A DNA stretch of 44,057 nucleotides, from positions 1 through 44,057 of the forward strand of contig JAJRUJ010000046.1 in the NCBI GenBank assembly GCA_024277855.1, in the 5' to 3' direction. How positions within the stretch are numbered: position 1 is the stretch's first letter; each line of letters opens with the position of its first letter. The DNA is from Candidatus Zixiibacteriota bacterium. GTDB lineage: Bacteria; Zixibacteria; MSB-5A5; WJJR01; JAJRUJ01. Made by a program: the position numbers and the translations under genes. The notes under the pieces are model-generated. The model saw only the letters and a program-made list of their open reading frames with translations, was not told the DNA's origin and searched no databases. This document shows, in pieces, positions 25,196-34,074 of the stretch.

Positions 25196-26662
25196 ATGTA
25201 TAAACAATCTGATCGTAAAAAAATCCGTCAGGCGCATGTGGCCGGGCAGTTCTATCCGGGCGATCCGGTCGAACTGACCAAGACAATCGCGGGCTATTTC
25301 GCCCGGGTTGACAAAGCTGAAATTGTGGGAACGCCGCTGGCGCTCATCACGCCGCATGCCGGGTATCACTATTCGGGACAGGTCGCCGCCCATGCCTACA
25401 AATCGGTCGAAGCCCGGTCGTATGAAACCGTGGTGGTGATTGCACCATCGCATACGGCCTTTTTCAAAGGCGCAGCGGTTTACGACGGCGGGACATACCG
25501 CACGCCGTTAGGCGATATTCCCTTGGATCTCTACTTTGTCGGCAAACTGACCGGGATCGACCCGAAGATCATGCTCTCGGATACCGGGCATGAAGGTCGC
25601 GGCGGACGATATGAACATTCGCTGGAAGTGCAATTGCCGTTTTTACAGGTTGTGCTGGGGAAATTCATGCTGGTGCCGATCGTAATGGGTGACCAGGAGC
25701 ATGACACCTGCCGGGCCCTCGGCGACGCTCTCGGCGAATTCAGCCGTCCGGGGCGGACGTTGATTGTGGCTTCCTCCGACCTGTCCCATTTTCACCCGTC
25801 GGCCGAAGCGCAGAAACTGGACCGGCGGGCGGCGGAGGTAATCGAAGCATTCGCGCCGTATGATTTGCTCAAGCGGCTCGACACCGGCGAGTGTGAAGCA
25901 TGCGGCGGCGGGCCGATTGCCGCGGCGATGATTGCCGCACACAGGATGGGCGGCAACCGGGTGACCATCCTCAAGATGGCGAATTCCGGTGACGTAGAAC
26001 CGGATATGGATGATCGCGTCGTCGGGTATCTGGCCGCTGTGATTGATGACGGTAAACAAACCGAGGATACCGGCAAAGTCCACGACCTTGATCGATCAGT
26101 CGTCGCGGCAAAAGACACCAAAGTGTTGGCCTACAGCGAAGAGGAACAACGTTTTCTCAAACGCGTAGCATTCAAATCGATCGAAAACACCGTTAAAGGT
26201 TCGCATTTCCCGGACCTTTCGCCACCGACCAGGCGTCTCTCCGAAAAACACGGAGTGTTTGTTACCTTGCACAAAGACGGATACCTGCGGGGCCGGATGG
26301 GCTTTGTCGAGGGATTAAAGTCTCTGGTCGACGTCGTGCGCGATGCCGCACGGGCGGCGGCAATCGACGACCGTCGATTTCAACCACTGCAACCCAAGGA
26401 AATCGAACAACTCACAATAACGATTACGGTTCTCTCTCCGCCGCTCCCTGTTGATGATATTGATTCTATTCTGATCGGCCGTGACGGGTTGTTGGTACAG
26501 CGGGGCTTTCAGACGGGGTTTCTGCTGCCGGCGGCTGCCGTTGAAGGGAAATGGGACCGGGAGACATTCCTCGACGAGACGTGTCTTGCCGCGGGCCTGC
26601 CGCGTGAATCATGGCGGGAAGAGGAAACAAAGGTCTACGCGTTCAATACTGCGGTATTTTAA
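25196..26662 (+). CDS. MEMO-AMMECR1 fusion protein (AmmeMemoRadiSam system proteins B and A)
   Basis: A 488-residue two-domain protein. Residues ~10-275 are a MEMO domain with its putative metal-site segments: TPHAGYHYSG, GRYEHSLEVQLPFLQ, SSDLSHFH and the cysteine loop CEACGGGPI. Residues ~310-488 are an AMMECR1 domain. In most AMMECR1 proteins the central motif reads LRGCIG; here it is LRGRMG, so the usual cysteine is absent. The two families are commonly fused or adjacent to a radical-SAM gene in bacteria and archaea; their shared reaction is poorly known, and no radical-SAM gene is present here. The ATG at 25196 is preceded in frame by a GTG at 25193, and AAAGG serves either. It overlaps comF by one base. 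Confidence 0.9.
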   Translation: MYKQSDRKKIRQAHVAGQFYPGDPVELTKTIAGYFARVDKAEIVGTPLALITPHAGYHYSGQVAAHAYKSVEARSYETVVVIAPSHTAFFKGAAVYDGGTYRTPLGDIPLDLYFVGKLTGIDPKIMLSDTGHEGRGGRYEHSLEVQLPFLQVVLGKFMLVPIVMGDQEHDTCRALGDALGEFSRPGRTLIVASSDLSHFHPSAEAQKLDRRAAEVIEAFAPYDLLKRLDTGECEACGGGPIAAAMIAAHRMGGNRVTILKMANSGDVEPDMDDRVVGYLAAVIDDGKQTEDTGKVHDLDRSVVAAKDTKVLAYSEEEQRFLKRVAFKSIENTVKGSHFPDLSPPTRRLSEKHGVFVTLHKDGYLRGRMGFVEGLKSLVDVVRDAARAAAIDDRRFQPLQPKEIEQLTITITVLSPPLPVDDIDSILIGRDGLLVQRGFQTGFLLPAAAVEGKWDRETFLDETCLAAGLPRESWREEETKVYAFNTAVF

Positions 26663-27339
26663 TGTCAACTGAATCGGCAACATTGTGGTGGCTCCACGCC
26701 GCGCACCGACTCGGGATGCGGTGGTTTGGCGGGTATATCCCGGCTCCTGACAGCTGGCCGCCGCCACGCGATTATGACCGCTTGGGGCAACCGGAAGGAA
26801 TCCCGGTGGCCCTGGGCTCGACCCCGGCAACGGTACTGGATTATTACCGACATGGCCGGCGCCGGATCCCGGTTGGTGCGGAGATGAACCGTTTTAAATA
26901 TCGCGGCGATCTCGACGCGGGTTGGCGATTGGTGACCGCGGCGGACAAGCTGTTGCGCGGACAACGGATCGCCGAGACGTTGGATGTCATTGTTCCGGTT
27001 CCACCGCTTCCGGTATTTCGCGATTTCCAACCGTCACTGTGGCTGGCCCGGCAATTAGGAGCGCTGCTCGGGCGGCCGGTCATCACCGGCATATTTCGGC
27101 GGACCCGACCGGGTGCCGCACAAAAAAATGTTCCCCACGGGAAGCGCAAACGGGCAAATGTCGCCGGGTTATGGAAACTCGACGACGACAACCGATTTGT
27201 TATTGTCGGTCGCCGGATATTGCTGATCGATGATATCGCCGACTCCGGCCAGACATTGTTGGAGATGAAGCGGGTATTACGCGAGGCCGGTGCTGAGGTC
27301 TCAATTTTCGCTTTCGCCAAGACCGCATATCAACCGTAA
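26662..27339 (+). CDS. comF: ComF-family phosphoribosyltransferase-like protein
   Basis: A 225-residue protein of the ComF/GntX type. The PRPP-binding motif RILLIDDIADSGQTLLEM (residues ~186-203) is well kept, and a FKYRGDL segment (~75) matches the usual LKYxGD. The N-terminal zinc-ribbon cysteines of many ComF proteins are missing, so only the phosphoribosyltransferase part is typical. ComF is required for DNA uptake in naturally competent bacteria, though its biochemical role is not firmly known. The start ATG overlaps the preceding stop (TAATG), and dprA, another transformation gene, follows after 13 bp, which supports a competence-related reading. Confidence 0.85.
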   Translation: MSTESATLWWLHAAHRLGMRWFGGYIPAPDSWPPPRDYDRLGQPEGIPVALGSTPATVLDYYRHGRRRIPVGAEMNRFKYRGDLDAGWRLVTAADKLLRGQRIAETLDVIVPVPPLPVFRDFQPSLWLARQLGALLGRPVITGIFRRTRPGAAQKNVPHGKRKRANVAGLWKLDDDNRFVIVGRRILLIDDIADSGQTLLEMKRVLREAGAEVSIFAFAKTAYQP

Positions 27340-27352
27340 GGACAGACTGGTT

Positions 27353-28219
27353 ATGGATAATCGGGCGATAATTTTCAACCTCAAAGAAGCCGGCCGGATC
27401 GGGCCGCGAACGATGCTCGCCCTGCTGGACTACTTCGGTTCTCCGGAAGGTATCTGGGAGGCCTCGCCCGAAGAGCTATTGGCCATCCCTAAAATCGGTG
27501 AGAAAACGGTCACCCGGCTGGTGGAGGCACGACAACTGCGGGATCAGACCCAGATGGAATTGGAGGCGTTGGAAGAACAGGGTTTGCAGATTGTCACCAT
27601 CCTCGATCCGGAATACCCGGCGCGGCTGCGCGACCTGGGCGATGCGCCCTCACTTCTATACGTGCGCGGCAGTTTGGATATCTTTGCCGGACCGGTGATT
27701 GCCGTCGTCGGGACACATGAGGCCGACCCCGCCGGTATCTTAAATGCGGAAAACTGGAGCGCGCGACTGGCCAAACGCGGTGCGGTGGTCGTTTCGGGGT
27801 TGGCGCGGGGGATCGATGCGGCCGCGCATGTCGGCACCCTGCAGGTCGGCGGAACAACCGTCGGCGTTCTGGGCAGCGGATTCGCCAGGATGTATCCGGC
27901 CGAACACGGCGAATTGTCCTCGCAGGTAGCTGAATCCGGTGCGGTTTTTTCCGAATACAGCCCGCAGACGCCGGTGATTGTCGGGAGACTGATGGCCCGT
28001 AATCGGATTGTTGTTGGGCTGGCCGATGCCGTCCTGATTATTCAGGTGCACGAATCGTCGGCGGGTACAATGGATGCGGCTACCCGAGCGATGGAGCAGG
28101 GCAAGCCGCTGTTTGTCGTCGAACAGGAACAGATACCGCAATTGGGTCAGATCAAGGCCTGCGGCGGGCTGGTGGTTGACGAGGAGACCGGCCTTGATCT
28201 GATTTTAAACTACCTGTGA
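27353..28219 (+). CDS. dprA: DNA-processing protein DprA/Smf
   Basis: A 288-residue protein with the DprA arrangement: an N-terminal helix-hairpin-helix region (IGPRTMLALLDYFGSPEGIW and IPKIGEKTVTRLVEA) and a Rossmann-like domain with VVSGLARGIDAAAHVGTL, VGVLGSGFARMYPAEH, ARNRIVVGLADAVLIIQ and GKPLFVV. DprA loads RecA onto incoming single-stranded DNA during transformation. The first motif is divergent (VVGTHEADPAG in place of the usual SR-type segment). There is no C-terminal winged-helix extension. ATG 27353 is preceded by AAGGA. With comF directly upstream it makes a small competence cluster. Confidence 0.88.
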   Translation: MDNRAIIFNLKEAGRIGPRTMLALLDYFGSPEGIWEASPEELLAIPKIGEKTVTRLVEARQLRDQTQMELEALEEQGLQIVTILDPEYPARLRDLGDAPSLLYVRGSLDIFAGPVIAVVGTHEADPAGILNAENWSARLAKRGAVVVSGLARGIDAAAHVGTLQVGGTTVGVLGSGFARMYPAEHGELSSQVAESGAVFSEYSPQTPVIVGRLMARNRIVVGLADAVLIIQVHESSAGTMDAATRAMEQGKPLFVVEQEQIPQLGQIKACGGLVVDEETGLDLILNYL

Positions 28220-28268
28220 TCGGCAACCGCTTTTCTCATCATCAGCTTTGAATCGTATCAGGTATATC

Positions 28269-28520
28269 ATGAGCCACGACGACGAACTCCGTGCCGAGGA
28301 CGAAAAACTCGAAAAACTCCGCAGGCTGGTCGATCGGACCGCGTTCCTGCTGACCAATATCCCAATGACCGATGAGGTTCGCGACGAATTATTGATCGCC
28401 ACCCGCCGGAAAGCCGAGAGGTTGATACCCGACCAGATGGACACGTATACATTGATTTATGAATCGCGGTTTTATCGGTTGATTGAGCAATTCGGCGGTC
28501 GACACAATCAGGCAGAATAA
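28269..28520 (+). CDS. Small hypothetical protein, 83 residues
   Basis: A highly charged, mainly helical protein starting MSHDDELRAEDEKLEKL and ending near RFYRLIEQFGG. No family is recognised and there is no signal peptide or membrane segment. ATG 28269 is weakly supported by AGGT about eight bases upstream; a TTG at 28248 would add seven residues. It follows dprA by 49 bp on the same strand and base composition matches its neighbours, so it is likely a real gene. The heptad-like spacing of Leu and Ile in the first half suggests a short coiled coil. Confidence 0.6.
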   Translation: MSHDDELRAEDEKLEKLRRLVDRTAFLLTNIPMTDEVRDELLIATRRKAERLIPDQMDTYTLIYESRFYRLIEQFGGRHNQAE

Positions 28521-28576
28521 TCCTGTCTCCTCCCTGAATTCCCTGACATTTACCACAGAAAACAGCTTATCCCCGT

Positions 28577-28598
28577 CGTCAAAATTTTCATTTTGACG
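28577..28598. promoter_or_regulatory. Perfect inverted repeat upstream of the membrane Fe-S protein promoter
   Basis: CGTCAAAAT-TTTC-ATTTTGACG is a 9-bp perfect dyad with a 4-bp centre and no T tail, so it is more likely an operator than a terminator. It lies 8 bp upstream of the predicted -35 box, a position typical of activator sites. Confidence 0.5.
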
Positions 28599-28606
28599 CC
28601 AAGACC

Positions 28607-28635
28607 TTGCTCTGGACTGATCGGATAGATATCAT
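28607..28635 (+). promoter_or_regulatory. Sigma70-like promoter of the membrane Fe-S oxidoreductase gene
   Basis: TTGCTC (28607-28612), a 17-bp spacer and TATCAT (28630-28635; five of six) precede a leader of about 85 nt and the start at 28727. The weak -35 with an adjacent dyad suggests regulated activation. Confidence 0.45.
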
Positions 28636-28726
28636 GTAAGGGTTTATGGGGATTTGTGCCGGGTGTCTCACCGGCCGGTATTTCCTGGAGTGCGATGTTC
28701 GCATCACCGACGGCGAGGGAAGACTG

Positions 28727-30556
28727 ATGATCGAGCGACTGATCCTGGCAGCGTTAATCGTGGCAGCGACCGTACTTTTCTGGCTGCCCGTCCAGAAACG
28801 GCTTAATTTCCTCAAACCCGCCAAAGGAACTCTCGACTTCAATGATTTCGGGCGGCGGTTTGGCCGCTGGATCCGGGAAGTCCTGTTCCAGAACCGGGTT
28901 ATCAGCCAGCGGCCGCTGGCCGGGTTGATGCACGCTTTTGTTTTCTGGGGTTTTGTCTTTTTTATCCCGGAGACTCTACATCATTTCGCGGAGGGGTTTG
29001 GTTTCTCTCTGCTGGGGCACGGCGGGTTTCATGCCTCGGTGTCGGCAATCGTCTCAGTCTGGGCGGTGCTGGTAATCATCGGTATCCTCTATCTGACATT
29101 CCGGCGCTTTATCCTCAGGCCGGAAGGACTGGGCAAAAAGCTCTCGGCCTCCTCGGGGTTGGTGGCCGTGTTTATCGTTGTGTTGATGGTGACTTATCTT
29201 CTCCGCCTGTATTCTCTGGAACAAGGAACATTGGCCTATACAATCAACTGGTGGATTCATGCGCTGACGATTCTGGCTTTTGCCGTGCTCGTCCCCCACA
29301 GTAAACACCTGCACCTGGTCTTGTCGCCGCTGACCACGTTTACCAAGCCATTCCACCTGGCCGAGGTAAAGCCGCTCGATTTTGAAAAGGAAGAATTCGG
29401 CGCGGTTGAGTTGGCCGATCTGGATGCCCACACCGCCCTCGGCGCATTTACCTGTGTCGAATGCGGACGCTGCCAGGATAACTGCCCGGCCTATCAAACC
29501 GGGAAGGTGCTAAATCCCAAGCAAATCATGCTCGATCTGCGCCAGGGATACCTGAGCAAAGGCAATGCGCCGGTGGTGGCCGATGAAATCCTGCCGCTGG
29601 AGGCCTTATGGCAGTGCACGACCTGCGGCGCGTGCACATTCCAGTGTCCGGTGGGAATCGACCAGGTTATTCCGATCCTGGAGTTGCGCCGGGGTCTGGG
29701 CGCCGAGGGTGAGTTCCCCGAGCCGATGACCGCATTGATGAAAAACCTCGAACGCAACGGCAATCCCTGGGGCTACACCCAGAACCAGGCCGAGGAATTC
29801 CTCGACGAGCACGGTTACCCTGCCTATGAAAATCAGGATGTCCTGTATTGGATGGGTTGTTTGGCGCGTTATGACGTGCAATACCGCCAGGTCTCACTCG
29901 CTTTCACCAGAATCCTCAATGCGGCCGGAGTCGATTGGGGTGTCTTGCGTGAAGAAAAATGCACCGGCGATGCCGCCCGGCGGGCGGGAAATGAATACCA
30001 GTTCCAGGAACTGGCGATGGAAAATGTGGAATTGCTCAATGCCAGCGGCGCCAAAAAAATCGTCACCACCTGCCCGCATTGCCTGCGGACACTCGAAGAA
30101 TATAAAGAGTTGGAGTTAAACGCCGACATCGAGATTCTCCACCATTCGACTTTTATCGACACCTTGCTGGCCGAGGGTAAACTCAAACTCACCGGGGACA
30201 AAACCGTAAAAGCGGTCTATCACGATCCGTGCTATCTTTCGCGCTATGAAGGGGAAAAAGGCCGGCAGACTCCGCGAGCGGTCCTGCGCTCAGCCGGGGT
30301 GGAGCTTGTTGAGCCGGAACGTACCCGCGAAAAGTCGTTCTGCTGTGGGGCGGGGGGCGCACAAATGTTTAATGAAGAAACTGCCGGTGAGCGGATCCCC
30401 CATGTGCGCACCGAGGAACTACTGCGTACCGGCGCCAAAGAGATCGCCGCCGCCTGTCCGTTCTGCCCGATTATGCTGCGTGATGCGCTGGCGGTCAAAG
30501 ATGTCACCGATGTCCCGGTCAAAGACATCGCCGAATATGTCGCCGATCAGTTATAG
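28727..30556 (+). CDS. Membrane-bound (Fe-S) oxidoreductase with cytochrome b-like N-terminus (ETF:menaquinone oxidoreductase-like)
   Basis: A 609-residue protein. Residues ~1-215 contain five or six hydrophobic helices resembling the nitrate-reductase gamma/cytochrome b type, with histidines in GLMHAFVFWG and LVPHSKHLHL as candidate haem b ligands. A dicluster ferredoxin domain follows (CVECGRCQDNCP and CTTCGACTFQCP, residues ~245-325). Then come two CCG-type domains with CPHC at ~450 and SFCCGAGGAQMF at ~540, the heterodisulfide-reductase-like cofactor site. This layout is that of the membrane Fe-S proteins believed to pass electrons between ETF and menaquinone. No etfAB genes are in view. 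The start at 28727 follows GAGGGAAG; a longer frame from 28646 would cover the promoter leader. Confidence 0.85.
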   Translation: MIERLILAALIVAATVLFWLPVQKRLNFLKPAKGTLDFNDFGRRFGRWIREVLFQNRVISQRPLAGLMHAFVFWGFVFFIPETLHHFAEGFGFSLLGHGGFHASVSAIVSVWAVLVIIGILYLTFRRFILRPEGLGKKLSASSGLVAVFIVVLMVTYLLRLYSLEQGTLAYTINWWIHALTILAFAVLVPHSKHLHLVLSPLTTFTKPFHLAEVKPLDFEKEEFGAVELADLDAHTALGAFTCVECGRCQDNCPAYQTGKVLNPKQIMLDLRQGYLSKGNAPVVADEILPLEALWQCTTCGACTFQCPVGIDQVIPILELRRGLGAEGEFPEPMTALMKNLERNGNPWGYTQNQAEEFLDEHGYPAYENQDVLYWMGCLARYDVQYRQVSLAFTRILNAAGVDWGVLREEKCTGDAARRAGNEYQFQELAMENVELLNASGAKKIVTTCPHCLRTLEEYKELELNADIEILHHSTFIDTLLAEGKLKLTGDKTVKAVYHDPCYLSRYEGEKGRQTPRAVLRSAGVELVEPERTREKSFCCGAGGAQMFNEETAGERIPHVRTEELLRTGAKEIAAACPFCPIMLRDALAVKDVTDVPVKDIAEYVADQL

Positions 30557-30629
30557 GATTGGTGCAATCGCTACGTATAGGTTCGTGGTTAAATCAAATC
30601 TTCCCGGCAGAGGCACTGAACCGGACAAC

Positions 30630-31589
30630 TTACCAATCGCCGAAGGCCGAGTTAACGGTGCCCGTATTGATTGGTTTGGTGGTTTTTGTCTCTCGATCGT
30701 AAATATACAGCGCATTGACCCCGGTGCGGTTTGAATGGAACAGGAGCCGTTGCCCATCGGGTGAAAAACGCGGCCAGCGGTCCATGGCCGGCTCGGTGGT
30801 TATCTGCTCCGCCTTGTTTTCCACCAGGTCAAAAATCACGATATCAAAATTCGATCCGTTTTCGGTCCGGCGAATTTTGGTGTAGGCCAAAAACCGGTTG
30901 TCCGGTGAGATCGCCGGTTCGATGTCTGCCGAAAGTGTGTCCAGCGGGATAACCATCCGGGTGATCCCTTTGGCGAAATCGCGCACCCAAATCCGTGGCC
31001 GACCGGTCTGATCAGAATTAAAAATCAACCGGGTCCCCTGGGACGCGAAAATGGGGTGCCATTCGTTGGACGGCTCGGTGATTACCGGCGTCAATTCAGA
31101 ACCGTCAATTTTCATCGAATAGATATCGAGATTGCCGTTCCGATTGGTCGAGAAGACGATACTCTGCCCGTCCGGATGAAACGAGGCGATGTTGAAATTA
31201 TCGGCCGTGTCGGCGGTCAGATAGCGCAGGTTGCTGCCGTCGACGTTGGCAATGGCCAGATCGTAATGGCCGTTTCGTTCATGGGCAAAGACAAACTGTG
31301 ATCGATCGGGGGAAAATATCGGTTGAACGACGTCGAGCGGATATACCGCCACCGAATCCGGGTATTTGCCGATGGTCGTCAGACGATAAATGTCGTAGAC
31401 GTTTTTAAGTTTCACCTGAAAGAGAATGTCCAGCTCTGAGTTGGCGGTCTCGGCCGGTTCGGTTTTACCGCTCTCGGCCAAATCGGTTTTGCCGCTCTCA
31501 TCGGATTGCCCGGTACACGCAGTTACCAGCATTAATAATGTCAGCGCGGCCAATGCCGAGCGCTTCCCATGTCCCAATAGATTTTTCAT
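30630..31589 (-). CDS. TolB-like beta-propeller lipoprotein (PD40 repeats)
   Basis: A 319-residue predicted lipoprotein with lipobox LMLVTAC after a short hydrophobic segment. A low-complexity linker with a repeated SGKT-[DE]-x-AE unit follows, then a WD40-like propeller: repeated (F/I)SPD-type and TNRxGNxDIY / SNRTGxxALYIY motifs mark about five PD40 blades (FSPDRSQFVFAH, FHPDGQSIVFST, SPDNRFLAYTK, FSPDGQRLLFHS). Such proteins sit on the periplasmic side of a membrane and bind partner proteins; TolB is one example, but tol/pal genes are absent here. There is no Shine-Dalgarno sequence. A promoter, TTGACC-N17-CATATT (31624-31596), places transcription start close to this ATG, so the mRNA may be leaderless. 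An ATG at 31595 is the alternative. Confidence 0.8.
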   Translation of the reverse strand: MKNLLGHGKRSALAALTLLMLVTACTGQSDESGKTDLAESGKTEPAETANSELDILFQVKLKNVYDIYRLTTIGKYPDSVAVYPLDVVQPIFSPDRSQFVFAHERNGHYDLAIANVDGSNLRYLTADTADNFNIASFHPDGQSIVFSTNRNGNLDIYSMKIDGSELTPVITEPSNEWHPIFASQGTRLIFNSDQTGRPRIWVRDFAKGITRMVIPLDTLSADIEPAISPDNRFLAYTKIRRTENGSNFDIVIFDLVENKAEQITTEPAMDRWPRFSPDGQRLLFHSNRTGVNALYIYDRETKTTKPINTGTVNSAFGDW

Positions 31590-31595
31590 AAGCAT

Positions 31596-31624
31596 AATAT
31601 GGTATCGGATGGTTGAGAGGTCAA
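31596..31624 (-). promoter_or_regulatory. Sigma70-like promoter abutting the TolB-like gene (possible leaderless mRNA)
   Basis: Minus strand TTGACC (31624-31619), 17-bp spacer, CATATT (31601-31596). The expected start point, about seven bases after the -10, falls on the A of the ATG at 31589, and no ribosome-binding site precedes either ATG. Confidence 0.4.
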
Positions 31625-31645
31625 GTCCGGCGCGAAAGGGGGCGA

Positions 31646-33202
31646 CTATTTATCGAAAGCCACGGTAATCAGCGAATCGAGCCCACTGGCGGTTTGGTCA
31701 CCGGTGACCTGGCGGCGCAAGCGGAGTCGTTCGACAGCCATCGAGGCCTGATTGATAAAGCTCTCGACCGAACGGACTTTGCGATCCTCCACGGGTTGAT
31801 CATCGCCGTTTTCCACAAAGACGACATATTCGACATCATCGGTAATCGGCATCGGCAACAAACAGAAGGCCTTTGCGCCAAAGGCCGCCAGTTCCGCCTC
31901 GTCAAGCATCGAGGCATATAACTCGGCGCCGGTGTCGAGGATATTGATCGGTTTGTTATCTGCAACCACAGAGACGATCGCGCCGATACCCGGGGTAAGC
32001 GGGATGTTGAGCTCCTGGACATCCTGCTGCGAAGTTACGCCAAAGCCAAGTAATCCTGACGCTTTATTGGTGTTGTGGTCGATACGCAACAACAATGCCC
32101 GGCGAAATTCCACCGCCCGATAAATACCTTCCAGCAAAGTTTGCAGCACCTGCTCCTCACTGGCCCCCTCGCGAAGCGCCAGGGCCATTTCACGCATAAT
32201 GGCCAATTCGCGCTCGACTTCCGACAATCGCCGGGTGGTTTTGACCAGTTCTTCGCTGGAAGTATCGGCGTCGGTTCTCACGGCCGCCGATTCGCTTGAG
32301 GGCGTCAGATTGGTGATTTGGATGTCCAACTCTACCGCAATATCCCGGGTCTGTTCCGCGGCCGATTCGATCACTTCGAGCAAATCGATTCGTTTAATCC
32401 CCAACAGTTGCAGCATTTCACTTTCGAGATCGTCGGCGATGTCCTCGGGGGTGCTGATGCCGGTGGTCATCTTGTTGACGATCAGATCGGCGGCGTAGAC
32501 AATATCGACCAACGGTTCCGGGCTTCGCTCCCGGCGTTTACGGCCGACCCGGTGATGCAGACGAATCGGATTGAGCAATATCGGCGGCAGGTTCCATTTT
32601 TTCCCCAGCCAGACTCCGACCTCTTGATGATCGATGCCCAGTTTGTCCCGCTCACGGCGGACAGGATCATCCGTCCGTAAGAGTAAGCGGCCGATTTTGG
32701 GCACGTCTCCGGCAAATATCATACAGGTCACCGGCTGACCGATATCATGCAAAAAACCGGCAATAAAGGCCTCTTCGGAGGATTTATGTCCCGACCGATG
32801 GGCCAGTTTCTTGGCCACGACACCACAACCCAATGACCGGGTCCAAAACATGGTTAAGTCAAATCCGGCTTTCTTTTCCAGACGGGAGAAGGTGTCGTAG
32901 ACGGCGATCCCCATCACGATGCTGCGTACCGCGTTGAAACCGACCAAAACAATGGCCTGGGTAATTGTCGATACTTTGCCGGAGTACTGCCCGTAATAAG
33001 CGGAATTGGCGACGCGGAGGATTTTGGCGGTCAGGGAATGGTCGGAGAGGACGATATTGGCCAGATCAGCGGCAGATGAACGGGGATCCTCGGAAATCTG
33101 GCGGACCCGTTCGATAATCTGCGGCATCGAGGGTAGATTGTCGAAATTCTCCATCTTCTGGAGAGCCCGACGCCGCAAAGAACTGATCGTCGCGGTCGAC
33201 AT
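31646..33202 (-). CDS. HDOD domain protein with C-terminal GAF domain
   Basis: A 518-residue soluble signalling protein. Residues ~15-220 form an HDOD domain (LPSMPQIIERV, ILRVANSAYYG, GFLHDIGQPV, DHQEVGVWLGKKWNLPPIL and IRLHHR), related to HD-GYP phosphodiesterases but usually without their catalytic metal set. A helical linker with coiled-coil character (LVKTTRRLSEVERELAIMREMA) leads to a GAF-type sensor at ~350-500. HDOD proteins serve regulatory roles in c-di-GMP, stress or motility circuits; the ligand here is unknown. The start overlaps the stop of the upstream HDOD gene by one base (TAATG), implying translational coupling and probably joint action. Confidence 0.88.
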   Translation of the reverse strand: MSTATISSLRRRALQKMENFDNLPSMPQIIERVRQISEDPRSSAADLANIVLSDHSLTAKILRVANSAYYGQYSGKVSTITQAIVLVGFNAVRSIVMGIAVYDTFSRLEKKAGFDLTMFWTRSLGCGVVAKKLAHRSGHKSSEEAFIAGFLHDIGQPVTCMIFAGDVPKIGRLLLRTDDPVRRERDKLGIDHQEVGVWLGKKWNLPPILLNPIRLHHRVGRKRRERSPEPLVDIVYAADLIVNKMTTGISTPEDIADDLESEMLQLLGIKRIDLLEVIESAAEQTRDIAVELDIQITNLTPSSESAAVRTDADTSSEELVKTTRRLSEVERELAIMREMALALREGASEEQVLQTLLEGIYRAVEFRRALLLRIDHNTNKASGLLGFGVTSQQDVQELNIPLTPGIGAIVSVVADNKPINILDTGAELYASMLDEAELAAFGAKAFCLLPMPITDDVEYVVFVENGDDQPVEDRKVRSVESFINQASMAVERLRLRRQVTGDQTASGLDSLITVAFDK

Positions 33203-34074
33203 TATCCCTCAAAGAGGTGCTTCTCTTCATTGAAGCGCGTTTCGATCTCTTCCTGGATTGACGCGATCATCGCCGCGTCCAGGTCCATGGCCAACGCCTG
33301 AGGCAATGCGGTAAGGTCTTTTTGATAGTCCTCAATGAACCCGGTACCCAGGTTCTTCGCCAGTTCATTGGCAAACGAGACAATTGCCACCAGCGAAACA
33401 TTGCCGTCTTCGGAAACAAATGCCTCGTTCGAGTGATGATTGGCCACGGTATCAACCAGCGCCGGCGGGAAATTCCACAGAGAGAGGATCACCGCCCCCA
33501 GCGCGCTGTGGGTGAAGCCAAGCTTTTGTTCTTCGAGCAAATTGAAATCCAAATGGTCGGCCTTGACTTGCTTAACAATCTCCTGATAGGGCGTAGGCAT
33601 TTTTTGCAGCAAAATGAGTTTGCCGATATCATGCAGTAAGCCAACGATGAAACACTCTTCGATCTGTTTGTGTCTGATTCGCTGGGCGATAATACGCGCG
33701 GCCATTGCGGTCGCCAGCGAATGGTCCCAGAGAATTCCGGCCGTCTCATTGCCGGATTTGCGTCCAAACAGAGAGTAAGTTGAAGAGGCGACAACTAAAG
33801 AACGGATCGTATGGAACCCCAGGATCAGTACCGCCTCATTCAACGAAGCCACCGAACGCGCCCGGCCATAAAAAGGAGAATTGGACAGTCGCAGGACCTT
33901 GGCGGTCAGAGCGGGATCGCCCGAGAGTACGCGGGAAAGTTTGTCAATCTCGGTGTTCAAATCGGCGGTAAGCCCCATCACCGTGGAAACCACGGCGGGA
34001 GAAGTTGGCAATTCGCCGATGGTGGCGATGATTTTCGTCATCATGGGAGATTGCTGAACGTCGGTTGCCGGCAT
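33202..34074 (-). CDS. HDOD domain protein
   Basis: A 290-residue protein that consists almost only of an HDOD domain (LPTSPAVVSTVMGL, KVLRLSNSPFYG, SLNEAVLILGFHTIRSLVVAS, FIVGLLHDIGKL, HSALGAVILSLWNFPPALVDTVANHH). The HD pair and the NHH segment are present. A strong ribosome-binding site (AAAGGAG) lies before ATG 34074. It is translationally coupled to the HDOD-GAF gene, to which it is clearly related, so the pair arose by duplication, one copy keeping only the HDOD core. Confidence 0.9.
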   Translation of the reverse strand: MPATDVQQSPMMTKIIATIGELPTSPAVVSTVMGLTADLNTEIDKLSRVLSGDPALTAKVLRLSNSPFYGRARSVASLNEAVLILGFHTIRSLVVASSTYSLFGRKSGNETAGILWDHSLATAMAARIIAQRIRHKQIEECFIVGLLHDIGKLILLQKMPTPYQEIVKQVKADHLDFNLLEEQKLGFTHSALGAVILSLWNFPPALVDTVANHHSNEAFVSEDGNVSLVAIVSFANELAKNLGTGFIEDYQKDLTALPQALAMDLDAAMIASIQEEIETRFNEEKHLFEG

